From NCBI RefSeq assembly GCF_018642165.1, contig NZ_JAHHZM010000003.1, forward strand, positions 310,001-374,000: DNA of 64,000 bases. Reading direction: 5' to 3'. A program made the position numbers and the translations under genes. This document shows, piece after piece, positions 35,237 to 43,781 of this stretch (position 1 is its first letter; each line of letters starts with the position of its first letter). The notes below the pieces were generated by a model, which ran no database searches, was not told where the DNA came from, and saw only the letters and a program-made list of their open reading frames with translations. The DNA comes from Echinicola shivajiensis (GTDB taxonomy: Bacteria; Bacteroidota; Bacteroidia; Cytophagales; Cyclobacteriaceae).

Positions 35237-36436
35237 ATGAAGATATTAAGCGCAGAAAAAAAGAATAGTGTGTTGGCGTCCATGATCAAGATCATTGACA
35301 AAAACCGCGAGAAAATAATTGCTGCCAATAAGGCGGATCTGGATGCTTTTCAAAGAGATGATCAGGCCCTTTTTGATCGGCTCGTAGTGAATGATGCCAA
35401 AGTAGATGGTATGATTCAGGCGGTCAAAGAAGTGATGGAGCAGGAAGATCCTGTAGGAAAGGTGATTTCCAAAAGGAAATTGGATAATGGCTTGGAAATA
35501 GTCAATCAAACCGCTCCATTTGGTACTATCATGATCATTTATGAATCCCGTCCAGATGTGACCATTGAAGCAGCTGTGCTGGCCTTTAAAGCCAACAGTA
35601 AAATTTTGCTTAAAGGTGGTAAAGAGGCCGTTCATTCCAACATGGCATTGGTGGAATGCTGGCATGAAGCCTTAGAGGAAAATGGGCTGGAAAAAAGTTG
35701 GATTGAGCTGTTTACCTTGAATAGGGAGCAGACGCAGGAATTCCTAAGGAATCCATCTGAAAAGCTGGATTTGATTGTTCCTCGAGGAGGTGAACGATTG
35801 ATTGCCTTTGTAAAAGAGCATGCTCAATGTGCCGTTTTGGTGAGTGGTAGGGGAAATAACTTTGCCTATGTCGCTGATGATGCGGACTGGGAGCAGGCCA
35901 AAAAAGTGATCATCAATGCCAAAACCAATAAAATTTCCGGTTGTAATGCCTTGGATAAAATTTTGGTGGACGAGAAGCTGCCTGATTTTGAGTCCAAGCT
36001 TAAGGACCTAGGGAAGTCATTAGCAGATTATAAAGTCGAAGTTCTTGCTGAGGAAGCTTTATTGCCAAATATTGAGGGGGCCAAGGAAATCCCTTCAGAG
36101 GATACTTGGTATGAAGAGTTTTTGGCTTTGAAGGCTTTGGTAGGAAAAGCTAACGGTGTGGATGAGGTGATTGAAAAAATCAACCAATATAGTGGAGGCC
36201 ACTCTGCGACTATCCTCACTACTGACAAAGAGAAAGCAGCCAAGTTTATGGAGCAAGTAGATAGCGCAGCTGTTTACCATAATGCTTCTACAAGATTTAC
36301 CGATGGTGGTCAAATGGGAGTAGGCGCTGAATTGGCCATTAGTACCGATAAATTGCATCACAGAGGTCCTTTGGGCCTTGAGCAATTGGTGACCAATAAA
36401 TACTATGTATTTGGTGATGGTCAAGTGAGAGACTAA
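35237..36436 (+). CDS. proA: Glutamate-5-semialdehyde (gamma-glutamyl phosphate) dehydrogenase
   Basis: A 399-residue aldehyde dehydrogenase-fold enzyme. Marks are GTIMIIYESRPDVTIEAA, ILLKGGKEAVHSN, DLIVPRGGERLIAFV and NAKTNKISGCNALDKILV with the catalytic Cys. The C-terminal signature is HSATILTTDKEKA..DSAAVYHNASTRFTDGG and HHRGPLGLEQL. It reduces gamma-glutamyl phosphate with NADPH to the semialdehyde that cyclises to the ProC substrate. An 83-bp gap separates it from proB, and it ends at a strong terminator. The usual TQRPGVCN active-site string reads TNKISGCN here, a lineage variant that keeps the Cys. Confidence 0.95.
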   Translation: MKILSAEKKNSVLASMIKIIDKNREKIIAANKADLDAFQRDDQALFDRLVVNDAKVDGMIQAVKEVMEQEDPVGKVISKRKLDNGLEIVNQTAPFGTIMIIYESRPDVTIEAAVLAFKANSKILLKGGKEAVHSNMALVECWHEALEENGLEKSWIELFTLNREQTQEFLRNPSEKLDLIVPRGGERLIAFVKEHAQCAVLVSGRGNNFAYVADDADWEQAKKVIINAKTNKISGCNALDKILVDEKLPDFESKLKDLGKSLADYKVEVLAEEALLPNIEGAKEIPSEDTWYEEFLALKALVGKANGVDEVIEKINQYSGGHSATILTTDKEKAAKFMEQVDSAAVYHNASTRFTDGGQMGVGAELAISTDKLHHRGPLGLEQLVTNKYYVFGDGQVRD

Positions 36437-36465
36437 TATTCTTTGAGTATTATATTCTGATTAAG

Positions 36466-36497
36466 AAGTCCTCCGCAAAAGCGGAGGACTTTTTTTA
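36466..36497 (+). terminator. Rho-independent terminator of the pro operon
   Basis: AAGTCCTCCGC (36466-36476), loop AAAA, GCGGAGGACTT (36481-36491), then a T-run. It lies 29 bp after proA and just before the end of the convergent desaturase gene. Confidence 0.92.
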
Positions 36498-36504
36498 TAC
36501 TTTC

Positions 36505-37416
36505 TTATTCCTTGTATTTACCTTTCAGGAAGAAGTTGAAATAGCTGCTTTCGGCCCTTACATTTCGTGCTTTGGCCAACTCATGAAGCTTAGGTAACTG
36601 GTGAAAAGGTACAGAGGGCCAAGTATGGTGCTCGGCATGGAAGTTAATATTCCACCAAAACCACCTATAGAATTTACTGGATACTACAGAGCGGGTTCTA
36701 TAAAGCATATGTCCTGAATCCGACAGCCCCTCGTGCTCAGTAACCGTAATGAAGCCGTGGATAAAACGTCCAATAAACAATCCAACAATTACCATAATCA
36801 TTAAGGAGGGATTAAAAGATAAGAAATAGAAGCCAACAAGCCAGATCAGACTCATCAAGCGACATTCCCATTGCCAAGCTTTTCGCTTTCTGTCAGGAGC
36901 CCATTGTGCTTCAAAATTGTCCCAGTATTTTACAGGTACAAATGAAAGGATCAGAGAATGAAGTGGAACTAGCATTCCTAATACCCCGGCTAAGACTATC
37001 TGGAAAAAGGTTTTTCCCGGGAAATCTGGTAAACTGAAGCCTTTTTCAGGATCTTTCTCTTGATTGGTAAACCTATGGTGTTCAAAATGAAAGCCTTCAT
37101 GCATTCCGGGAGAGTAGCCATAGGTTATCCCCGTTAACCAAGCGCATAGGTTATTCGCCCAAGCAGTCTTGAAGGCAGTCTTATGGGTGGACTCGTGAAA
37201 TGGGGCATAAAGTGAAAATACTATAAAACCAAAGAAGAGGAGCAATGGATAATAAATGTATCCTTCCAAATTCCAATTGGCAAAACATAATAGGCAAGCT
37301 GCAAAAAAGGATAAGTGGAGCGTTAATTTGATGGCTGCTGGAAAATCACTTTTTACAGAAAGCTGTTTGATGGTCTCTTTATTTAATAATATAGATTCGT
37401 CAAAGTTTTGTTTCAT
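36505..37416 (-). CDS. Membrane fatty-acid desaturase / lipid hydroxylase
   Basis: A 303-residue integral membrane protein with the three histidine boxes of the FADS superfamily: HESTH (74-78), HEGFHFEHH (106-114) and NFHAEHHTWP in the C-terminal third. They bind a di-iron centre. Four or more hydrophobic helices surround them (around 35-50, 55-72 and 150-210). Family members insert double bonds or hydroxyl groups into acyl chains or sphingoid bases. The gene starts 5 bp downstream of the alpha-oxoamine synthase fusion, so they share an operon and probably a lipid pathway. The exact substrate cannot be read from sequence. Confidence 0.88.
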   Translation of the reverse strand: MKQNFDESILLNKETIKQLSVKSDFPAAIKLTLHLSFFAACLLCFANWNLEGYIYYPLLLFFGFIVFSLYAPFHESTHKTAFKTAWANNLCAWLTGITYGYSPGMHEGFHFEHHRFTNQEKDPEKGFSLPDFPGKTFFQIVLAGVLGMLVPLHSLILSFVPVKYWDNFEAQWAPDRKRKAWQWECRLMSLIWLVGFYFLSFNPSLMIMVIVGLFIGRFIHGFITVTEHEGLSDSGHMLYRTRSVVSSKFYRWFWWNINFHAEHHTWPSVPFHQLPKLHELAKARNVRAESSYFNFFLKGKYKE

Positions 37417-37421
37417 ATCAT

Positions 37422-39812
37422 CTATTTTAAGGATTCCATGATGGCGTGAGAATAGTGTTCCATGGCCATGGTAAAAGCAAAGGTAGGTTCAGTTATTGCC
37501 CCTACTTTTTTCTTCTCCATTTCTGCTGTGTATGCCAGATCAACCTTTTCGCAGCCTAGACTTTTGGCTCTCAATACAGTTTGATAGAGGATTTGTTTGT
37601 AAGTATTATGTTCTCTTACTAAAGAATAGTCTAGTCCAACGATCAAGGCATTATAGCTTTTGTTTATCACCTGGCTGAACATGACAGCTACAGGATGATC
37701 TGGTTCTTCCCTTAGGTAAAGCCTAATAATATCATAGGACTCATCCATGCACATCTGTTCAAAAAGGGAATAAGGTAGCTTAAATACGGAAATATCTGTG
37801 GCCTGTGCATGGACATTACTGTAAAGTTGGTATGCTGTTTCTATTTCTTTTTTATTGCATGGTTTTCTGAATTCAACCTTAAATTTGTCCTCTAACTTCA
37901 GGATTTCTTTTCTAAGAGAGTACCTGTATTTTTGATGGAGCTTCATGGCCAGTTCATTGGGAGTGTTCCAGTCCATATTATTTACCAGACAGTTATTGGG
38001 TAGCTGGATATTGATGAAGCCAAACTCCAATAGATAGGCTTTTAGGCGTGTGCTATGCTCGCTGTCAAATTCCCTCAGAACTATCTTTGAAACTTCTTCT
38101 TTTTCAGCCACCTCCTGTAAAAACTGAATATGGATTTTCAGAGCTTCCTTCCAATAATCATGTTTGAAATTAATATAAATGCTCCTTCCTTTGGTAAATG
38201 GAGTTCCAGAAACAAGTGTTTTGGATGTAAGGAAATAAGGGTCTTCCAATCTTTTATCCTTGACCTTTTCTGAAATCGATTTGTCAGCTAAAAGGTCATC
38301 CATCATTAGGGCAACTGTATACGGGGTGGCCAATATGATTTCACCGTCATCATCCCTAATGATCTGATAATTGATCTTCCAGTCGTTTTCTTTTAGTTCA
38401 TTCTCTCGAAATAGTTTTTCGAAAGTTTCAAGGTTATGGTGGGTGTTTGAGCCAAAGTTTGCAAATAGGCTATCCCATTCCTCAGGGTCAAGCTCAGCAG
38501 TACTTTGGAAATGCTCCTCAATGAGATGATGGCCCGTATTGGCCTTTTTTAGGTTGAAAGGATGGTTAGTGAGGAATGGAGGAAGCTTGAATTCTTTGGC
38601 AACTGCAATTGGTGAACTTTGTTCTTCATGTAATCCAAGTATATATTCTTCCTGTAGGGCAACTAGCATATCCTCAATCTCGGCAATCGACAGGTTGTTA
38701 TTGATCATGAACCTGATCCCTCCTTTTTTCATTGGAACCGCAGGGAAGCCTGCTCCATTTAGGTAAAAACCTCTTTTTTTCATTCGCTTAACGATACAGA
38801 GACTAACTCGAGGCAGACCTACCGGGATGAAAAATAGGGGAGATGGTGTGGGTTTATATTGTGGTAGGTCAAGTTCTTTTAATCGCTTGTTTGTATAATC
38901 GATCTTGTATTTAAGTTCCTGCTGGATTTGATCAAATTCCTCAGTAAGATGGAGGTGAGCAGAGGAAATAGCCGCACCTAACATTGGAGGCTGGATAGGG
39001 CCGGAAAATATCATGGTTGATCCGCAGTTTTTTACTTTCTTCTTCCAGGACTCATTAGGGAAAATGAGCGCACCACCTGAAGAGGCAAAGGATTTATTGA
39101 GTGAGGTGGCCAGGATCATTTTATCATGGTGTTCAATGACGCTTCTTACATATCCGCAGCCATTTTTTCCCGTCCAGCTCATGCCATGAGCATCATCAAT
39201 ATAGAGGTGGAATTGTTTGTACTTGTTCAGTAATTTTTCCAGCTCTTTAAGTGGAGCGAAGTCACCATACATGGAATAGACCCCGTCCGCCAAGTACCAT
39301 ATTCTTTTGTGCTTATTGGTTAAGGACTTGATTTTGCTCTCCAGCCCTTCCATAGAATTGTGGGGAATAATATATAATGGTATTTTCCTTGATTTGAGGA
39401 TTTGGGCGGTCATTTGTACACTGGAATGTACTTGGAGGTCCAGAATTACGGCATCTCCATCTTCTACTATCACAGGAAGGCAAGCCAGGTGGCCAAGTGA
39501 AGTACTTGCTGAGGCAATTACAGGTTTTTGAAATATCTGTTCCAGCCTTGTTTCTAATTCATCATAAAGACCAAGTGATAGATAGGTTCTTGAAGTAGAA
39601 AATTGGGTGCCATAATTGTCCAGTGCTTTTTTTACTCCTTCAACAAGTTGGGGGTGAAATTCCAATCCCAAATAACTGCAAGATCCAAAATTGATCAGGT
39701 TGTCATTTTGAATGGTAATATTTGATGAGGATAGTTTATCGTCATTGGTGGATTTTTGGAGCACACCTCTATCGACACCGTCTTGGACGATTTCATTCAG
39801 TATTTCCAGCAT
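37422..39812 (-). CDS. Alpha-oxoamine synthase fused to a GNAT/FemAB-like acyltransferase
   Basis: A 796-residue two-domain protein. Residues 1 to about 400 form a PLP-dependent alpha-oxoamine synthase (AONS/SPT/CqsA type). NFGSCSYLGL, then LYIDDAHGMSW (Asp206, His209) and ATSLNKSFASSGGAL with PLP lysine Lys240, mark the active site; the domain ends with an FMINNNLSIAEIEDML-type segment. Residues about 430-790 resemble the BioF2/FemAB-like GNAT family (RYSLRKEILKLEDKF; NALIVGLDYSLVREHNTYKQILYQTVLRA). The first domain would condense an acyl thioester with an amino acid. The second could transfer an acyl group to an amine. A desaturase follows directly. The fusion suggests a sphingolipid- or sulfonolipid-type route, but the amino acid is unknown. 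Confidence 0.85.
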   Translation of the reverse strand: MLEILNEIVQDGVDRGVLQKSTNDDKLSSSNITIQNDNLINFGSCSYLGLEFHPQLVEGVKKALDNYGTQFSTSRTYLSLGLYDELETRLEQIFQKPVIASASTSLGHLACLPVIVEDGDAVILDLQVHSSVQMTAQILKSRKIPLYIIPHNSMEGLESKIKSLTNKHKRIWYLADGVYSMYGDFAPLKELEKLLNKYKQFHLYIDDAHGMSWTGKNGCGYVRSVIEHHDKMILATSLNKSFASSGGALIFPNESWKKKVKNCGSTMIFSGPIQPPMLGAAISSAHLHLTEEFDQIQQELKYKIDYTNKRLKELDLPQYKPTPSPLFFIPVGLPRVSLCIVKRMKKRGFYLNGAGFPAVPMKKGGIRFMINNNLSIAEIEDMLVALQEEYILGLHEEQSSPIAVAKEFKLPPFLTNHPFNLKKANTGHHLIEEHFQSTAELDPEEWDSLFANFGSNTHHNLETFEKLFRENELKENDWKINYQIIRDDDGEIILATPYTVALMMDDLLADKSISEKVKDKRLEDPYFLTSKTLVSGTPFTKGRSIYINFKHDYWKEALKIHIQFLQEVAEKEEVSKIVLREFDSEHSTRLKAYLLEFGFINIQLPNNCLVNNMDWNTPNELAMKLHQKYRYSLRKEILKLEDKFKVEFRKPCNKKEIETAYQLYSNVHAQATDISVFKLPYSLFEQMCMDESYDIIRLYLREEPDHPVAVMFSQVINKSYNALIVGLDYSLVREHNTYKQILYQTVLRAKSLGCEKVDLAYTAEMEKKKVGAITEPTFAFTMAMEHYSHAIMESLK

Positions 39813-40117
39813 AGCGGAATGGGGCTTGGTTTAATGGTGGTTGATTAATAAAAACCACTAATTTATAGCTAAAACTGGTATTTTTTTGGTTTATTAAATT
39901 ATAAAATCATGAAAATTTCGAATTTATCCCTGATTAATAAAAAGCCATGAAAGATCTAGATCAGCCATTTATTGCATTTTAATATAAATCTGTTGGTTTT
40001 GAACTTCTTTTTGATGGTTTTCTAGTTGTTTTTATGTGAGAACCCTAAAAAAACAGGTTGATTAAGGTATTTGGCTGTATATGAAAAAATGATTGTTCTA
40101 TTGAAAATTAATGAGCA
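39813..40117. other. AT-rich divergent intergenic region
   Basis: 305 bp between the divergent lipid-synthase fusion and the small membrane protein. It contains an 8-nt-class inverted repeat (GTGGTT..AACCAC near 39837-39858) and otherwise plain AT-rich sequence. Confidence 0.45.
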
Positions 40118-40519
40118 ATGAATTCAACTATTAGAATAATTCTAGCCGTTTTGGCAGGCCTACTGATAGGCAGCATGGTGAATTTGGGAATTGTAATGAT
40201 CAGTGGAATGATCATTCCGCCACCGGAAGGAGCAAATATTACTACCATGGAGGGGCTGAAAGAATCCATTCATTTATTTCAACCGAAGCATTATATCATG
40301 CCTTTTTTGGCCCATGCAATGGGGACACTTGTAGGGTCAGTAACAGTGGTCAAGATTGTTATAGATAACAAAATGAGATGGGCTTTACTTCTGGGTGCTA
40401 TATTTTTTGTAGGTGGACTAAGCAATGTTTTTATGCTGCCTTCTCCGGTATGGTTTATTATTCTTGATTTGGGTTTGGCCTATTTCCCCATGGCATATTT
40501 GGGTGCTAAATGGGCATAA
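40118..40519 (+). CDS. Small four-helix membrane protein, hypothetical
   Basis: 133 residues with four hydrophobic helices (about 7-30, 60-80, 86-108 and 112-130) and short loops. The first loop carries PPPEGANITTMEGL. The end AYFPMAYLGAKWA and glycine-rich helices are typical of small conserved Bacteroidota membrane proteins with no assigned function. It is a single gene between the lipid operon and the thioredoxin gene that converges on it. No catalytic motif is seen. Confidence 0.75.
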   Translation: MNSTIRIILAVLAGLLIGSMVNLGIVMISGMIIPPPEGANITTMEGLKESIHLFQPKHYIMPFLAHAMGTLVGSVTVVKIVIDNKMRWALLLGAIFFVGGLSNVFMLPSPVWFIILDLGLAYFPMAYLGAKWA

Positions 40520-40545
40520 AGCCCAAGAGGGAATAATTGGGGGAT

Positions 40546-41025
40546 TTAAAACTCTTTGAGCCAATCCAGTAATTTTTCACTGTAAAGGTACTCAAACCGT
40601 CTGTCCAATAATTCAAATTCAGGATTCAATATTAGCATGGTGGGTGGAGCAAATTGCCCCTCTCTATTGCCCAGCAATAAAGCAAGATCGTGAATGCCAG
40701 CCCTTCTTTTGCTGCTTTGGCGGTTAATGAATACCTGTCCATCAAAGCGGATGCTGTCTTGGGTTTCTGCATCCATCCTCACCGCATAGAATTCCTTGTT
40801 TATCTTTTCAATTACTTCAGCTTTTGTGAAGACCTTTCTGTCCATTTTTTTACAATAGGAGCACCAGTCGGTATAAAAGTCAATAAATACTTTTTTAGGT
40901 TTTACCTCCAAAGAGTCCTCTAATCGCCCAAAACTGATCCATTGGATAGCCCCTTTCTGGGCATGGCTAAAAGACCACTGGAAAGTGAATATGGAGGCCA
41001 ATATGAGGACTTTGGTATAATACAT
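40546..41025 (-). CDS. Periplasmic thioredoxin-like protein
   Basis: 159 residues with a signal peptide ending SFSHAQ. The thioredoxin fold is shown by KKVFIDFYTDWCSYCKKMDRKVF with the redox pair Cys55-SY-Cys58, then EFYAVRMDAE and a PPTMLILNPEFELLDRRF block with a cis-Pro. This Thioredoxin_7/SoxW-like type reduces or isomerises disulfides in the periplasm. It starts 3 bp after the stop of the TonB receptor, which has a CxxC in its plug, so the receptor or its cargo is the likely partner. Confidence 0.88.
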   Translation of the reverse strand: MYYTKVLILASIFTFQWSFSHAQKGAIQWISFGRLEDSLEVKPKKVFIDFYTDWCSYCKKMDRKVFTKAEVIEKINKEFYAVRMDAETQDSIRFDGQVFINRQSSKRRAGIHDLALLLGNREGQFAPPTMLILNPEFELLDRRFEYLYSEKLLDWLKEF

Positions 41026-41028
41026 TGA

Positions 41029-43398
41029 TCAATGGAAGTTTCCGACTTTAACTGAAAAGAAATAGGTTCTCGGTCTTGAGGGGCCATAGATATAATTGGA
41101 GTCCCTTAATGCCCCACTGTCAAAATCCTTTTGGTAGCTGTTGAAGAGGTTTTGTACTCCAGTGCTGAGTTCAAGGTGGAAATCCTTCATAAGGTCAAAG
41201 TGGTAGGCGAATTTTATATTGGTGTCCATAAAAGGTTTGCTGTCCACCAAGTCCATATATCCAGAATCACTGATGACGTGAGGGACGATCATGGAACCAG
41301 TATAAGTTCCTGTCAGGTCTATGGCCAAATGTTCAGTTATCGACCAATTGGAGGCGAGGTAGCCATAGACATTTGGCGAACGGACAAAGTTTTTGATGAT
41401 TACAGCGGGTTCATCTTCATTGTCCTGCTCGGGCTCAAATAGTACTTGTCCATCCCTATAGATGGAATGTTGGATGGTTCCTCCAGCTTGGAAAAGCAGG
41501 TCGGATGAAGGGGAGATGCTTAATTCTATATTGCTACCTTGGACATAAGCCCCTGTACCATTTCTTACTTCATGGAGGATAGATCCATTTGGAAGGCTAG
41601 AGCCTGTACTTACCGTAGTGAAGGGCCTTTTTAAATTGGTATGGAAACCTTCGGCCAAGAAGCTGAGCTGGGTTTCTTCAATATTGTTGGTGTAGTTAAA
41701 GGATAGGGTGTAGGCATCAGAAAGCTCGGTTTTCACATCATCGGATAGAATTACAAAACTTGGCTCACCACCCACCAAGGAAATATGAAGGTCTTCATTG
41801 AAGGCTTGGGGAGCTCTGAAGCCACGGGCATACCCCGTCCTGAATTGAAGGTTCTCATGGATGTCATAAAGGATGTTGAATCGAGGACTAAATACACTTG
41901 TATTGATATTGGAACTTCTGTTGATATCACCAATTCCGTATAGTCCATCCACCATGGTATGATCAAATCTGCCTCCTCCCAATACAGTCAGTTTGGTGCT
42001 GGGCCGCCATTCATATTGTCCATAGAATCCAAGCGACTGCACACTTTGATCGACCAATCTTTTATAGCCCGCAATAACATCTTCAACGGTGCTGAGTTGG
42101 TATTCCGTGCCCAAAATCAAAGCATCGTTGCCGCTAAAACTTCTTGAGAACTGCACTCCTGACACCAAAGAGAGATCTTTGGTATTGCCATAGGCATTGG
42201 CCGCCAGAACACTATCTGCAGCTGTTCTGCCACCTCCCAATCCACCATAATAGCTGTCTCTTTGTGTAGTTTGCCCAGATATATAAGTGGAAAACTTGTT
42301 CTTCCTGTCTTTGCTAAAAAGTTCATAGGTTAATCCACCTATAATGGTATTATGGTCAAGTTGTTCAGTGATATCCGTAAAATGAGGTGCTAAGTCCAAG
42401 AGATTTCCACCTCTTCTGTATTCTTTGATAGCACTAAAGTCAAGCGTTATTTTGCTTAGCTCAGTAGGTTTTATAAATGATTTTAAGCCAAAGGTATTGT
42501 TTTCCAAAGTTGTGATTTCTGTAAATCCATCACCATTGGCATCGAAGCTATCCCTGTTTCTGAACATCCCATAAAAAGTAACCCCTGTTTTGAGGTCTTC
42601 ACTGGTAAAGGAACCGTTGAAGTTAAGCATATTGTCAGGGCTTTTTCCGCCCACCAAGGCACTATTTGTACTGATCTGCCAAGTGTCTTCTATGGGTTCT
42701 TTAGTGATGATATTGATGGTTCCAGCAATGGCATTTGAGCCATAAAGGGCAGAACCTCCTCCTCTTACTACCTCCACTCGTTCGATAATATTGGTGGGTA
42801 TTTGGTCCAAGCCATAAACGCTGTTCAAGGCGCTGAAAACAGGTCGGCTATTGATCAAGATCTGGGAATAGGCGCCTTGAAGTCCATTTAGACGGACTTG
42901 GGTAAAACCACAGTTTTGACAATTGGTTTCTACTCTTACCCCAGGTTGGTAATTAAGTCCATCGGATAGGGCCAGTGATTGGGTAGCATTGAAAATTTTG
43001 GAATTCAAAACATTTACTACCACAGGGGCTTCCTTTCTGTCCAGTTCGTAGCGAGTAGCACTGATTACCACCTCGTTGAGGTTAAGCTTGTCTTCTTTTA
43101 ATTCGATTTTCAGGAGGGTTGTTTTTCCGGCCTGTATAGTAGCTTTTTGTTGAACAGTCTGATAGCCCATCAACTTTATTTTGATCTCTGCTTCCCCTAC
43201 AGGGATTTTATTGATTTCAAATTTCCCGTTGGCACTGGTCATGGCACCAAGATGAGTACCCATAACCTGTACCGCAGCATAAACCGGCTCATCAGAGCCC
43301 ACACTGATAAGACCTGAAAGCGTACCGCTTTCCTGTGCCAAAGCTGGAAGAGAGAATATTAAAATAAAAATTCTAAGGGTGACCGAGATCAGTTTCAT
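41029..43398 (-). CDS. TonB-dependent receptor with CarboxypepD-reg-like domain and plug CxxC
   Basis: A 789-residue outer-membrane receptor. A signal peptide (to Ala21) is followed by a carboxypeptidase-regulatory-like domain (about 25-100), a plug (about 108-235) and a 22-strand barrel ending YFFSVKVGNFH. The plug holds the unusual pair Cys160-QN-Cys163 in RVETNCQNCGFTQVRLNGL, and VRGGGSALYGSNAIAGTINI is the typical plug end. It lacks the SusC features, so it is a nutrient or metal-complex receptor rather than a glycan receptor. A DtxR-like palindrome about 70 bp upstream suggests control by iron or manganese. The substrate is unknown; a haem, cobalamin or metal chelate is possible. Confidence 0.9.
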   Translation of the reverse strand: MKLISVTLRIFILIFSLPALAQESGTLSGLISVGSDEPVYAAVQVMGTHLGAMTSANGKFEINKIPVGEAEIKIKLMGYQTVQQKATIQAGKTTLLKIELKEDKLNLNEVVISATRYELDRKEAPVVVNVLNSKIFNATQSLALSDGLNYQPGVRVETNCQNCGFTQVRLNGLQGAYSQILINSRPVFSALNSVYGLDQIPTNIIERVEVVRGGGSALYGSNAIAGTINIITKEPIEDTWQISTNSALVGGKSPDNMLNFNGSFTSEDLKTGVTFYGMFRNRDSFDANGDGFTEITTLENNTFGLKSFIKPTELSKITLDFSAIKEYRRGGNLLDLAPHFTDITEQLDHNTIIGGLTYELFSKDRKNKFSTYISGQTTQRDSYYGGLGGGRTAADSVLAANAYGNTKDLSLVSGVQFSRSFSGNDALILGTEYQLSTVEDVIAGYKRLVDQSVQSLGFYGQYEWRPSTKLTVLGGGRFDHTMVDGLYGIGDINRSSNINTSVFSPRFNILYDIHENLQFRTGYARGFRAPQAFNEDLHISLVGGEPSFVILSDDVKTELSDAYTLSFNYTNNIEETQLSFLAEGFHTNLKRPFTTVSTGSSLPNGSILHEVRNGTGAYVQGSNIELSISPSSDLLFQAGGTIQHSIYRDGQVLFEPEQDNEDEPAVIIKNFVRSPNVYGYLASNWSITEHLAIDLTGTYTGSMIVPHVISDSGYMDLVDSKPFMDTNIKFAYHFDLMKDFHLELSTGVQNLFNSYQKDFDSGALRDSNYIYGPSRPRTYFFSVKVGNFH

Positions 43399-43781
43399 TC
43401 TGTTTTAGTTTTACTAAATTATTTATTCTGATAAACGAAATTAAAAATTAAATTAGCGGAAAAAAAATATTAGATTAGTCTAAAGTAAAATTATGGTTTA
43501 TTTTTAAATTCGGATAAGTGGCTCAGGTTCTTGAGTAAAAGAATTGAGAAGTGGCGTGATAATGAATGTCTGAAATCCAAATGGGCCTTAGCATAATAAA
43601 TGGGCCAATTTTTCAACAATTAAGCTGATTTCTATTGGAAGCATTTTGAAGGGTTCAAATACCATTCATTGAGGAATAGGGGAGATTAAATTATTTTTAT
43701 TGGTAGGGGATTATTGAAGGATTAATTTTGGGTTTAGATGGACCAAAAAATGGTCAGTCAGTTAATTTTATACATTTTATA
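43399..43781. other. Divergent intergenic region between receptor and porin genes
   Basis: 383 bp, AT-rich. It contains the DtxR-like palindrome at 43470-43483 near the receptor side; nothing else stands out on the porin side. Confidence 0.5.
43470..43483. promoter_or_regulatory. DtxR/IdeR-like operator palindrome
   Basis: TTAGATTAGTCTAA is an imperfect palindrome of TTAGA half-sites. Extended to 43488 it agrees with the 19-bp DtxR/IdeR consensus (TTAGGTTAGCCTAACCTAA) at 15 positions by my count. It lies about 70-85 bp upstream of the TonB receptor start, a plausible place for an iron-dependent repressor site. Seen in sequence; function inferred. Confidence 0.5.
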
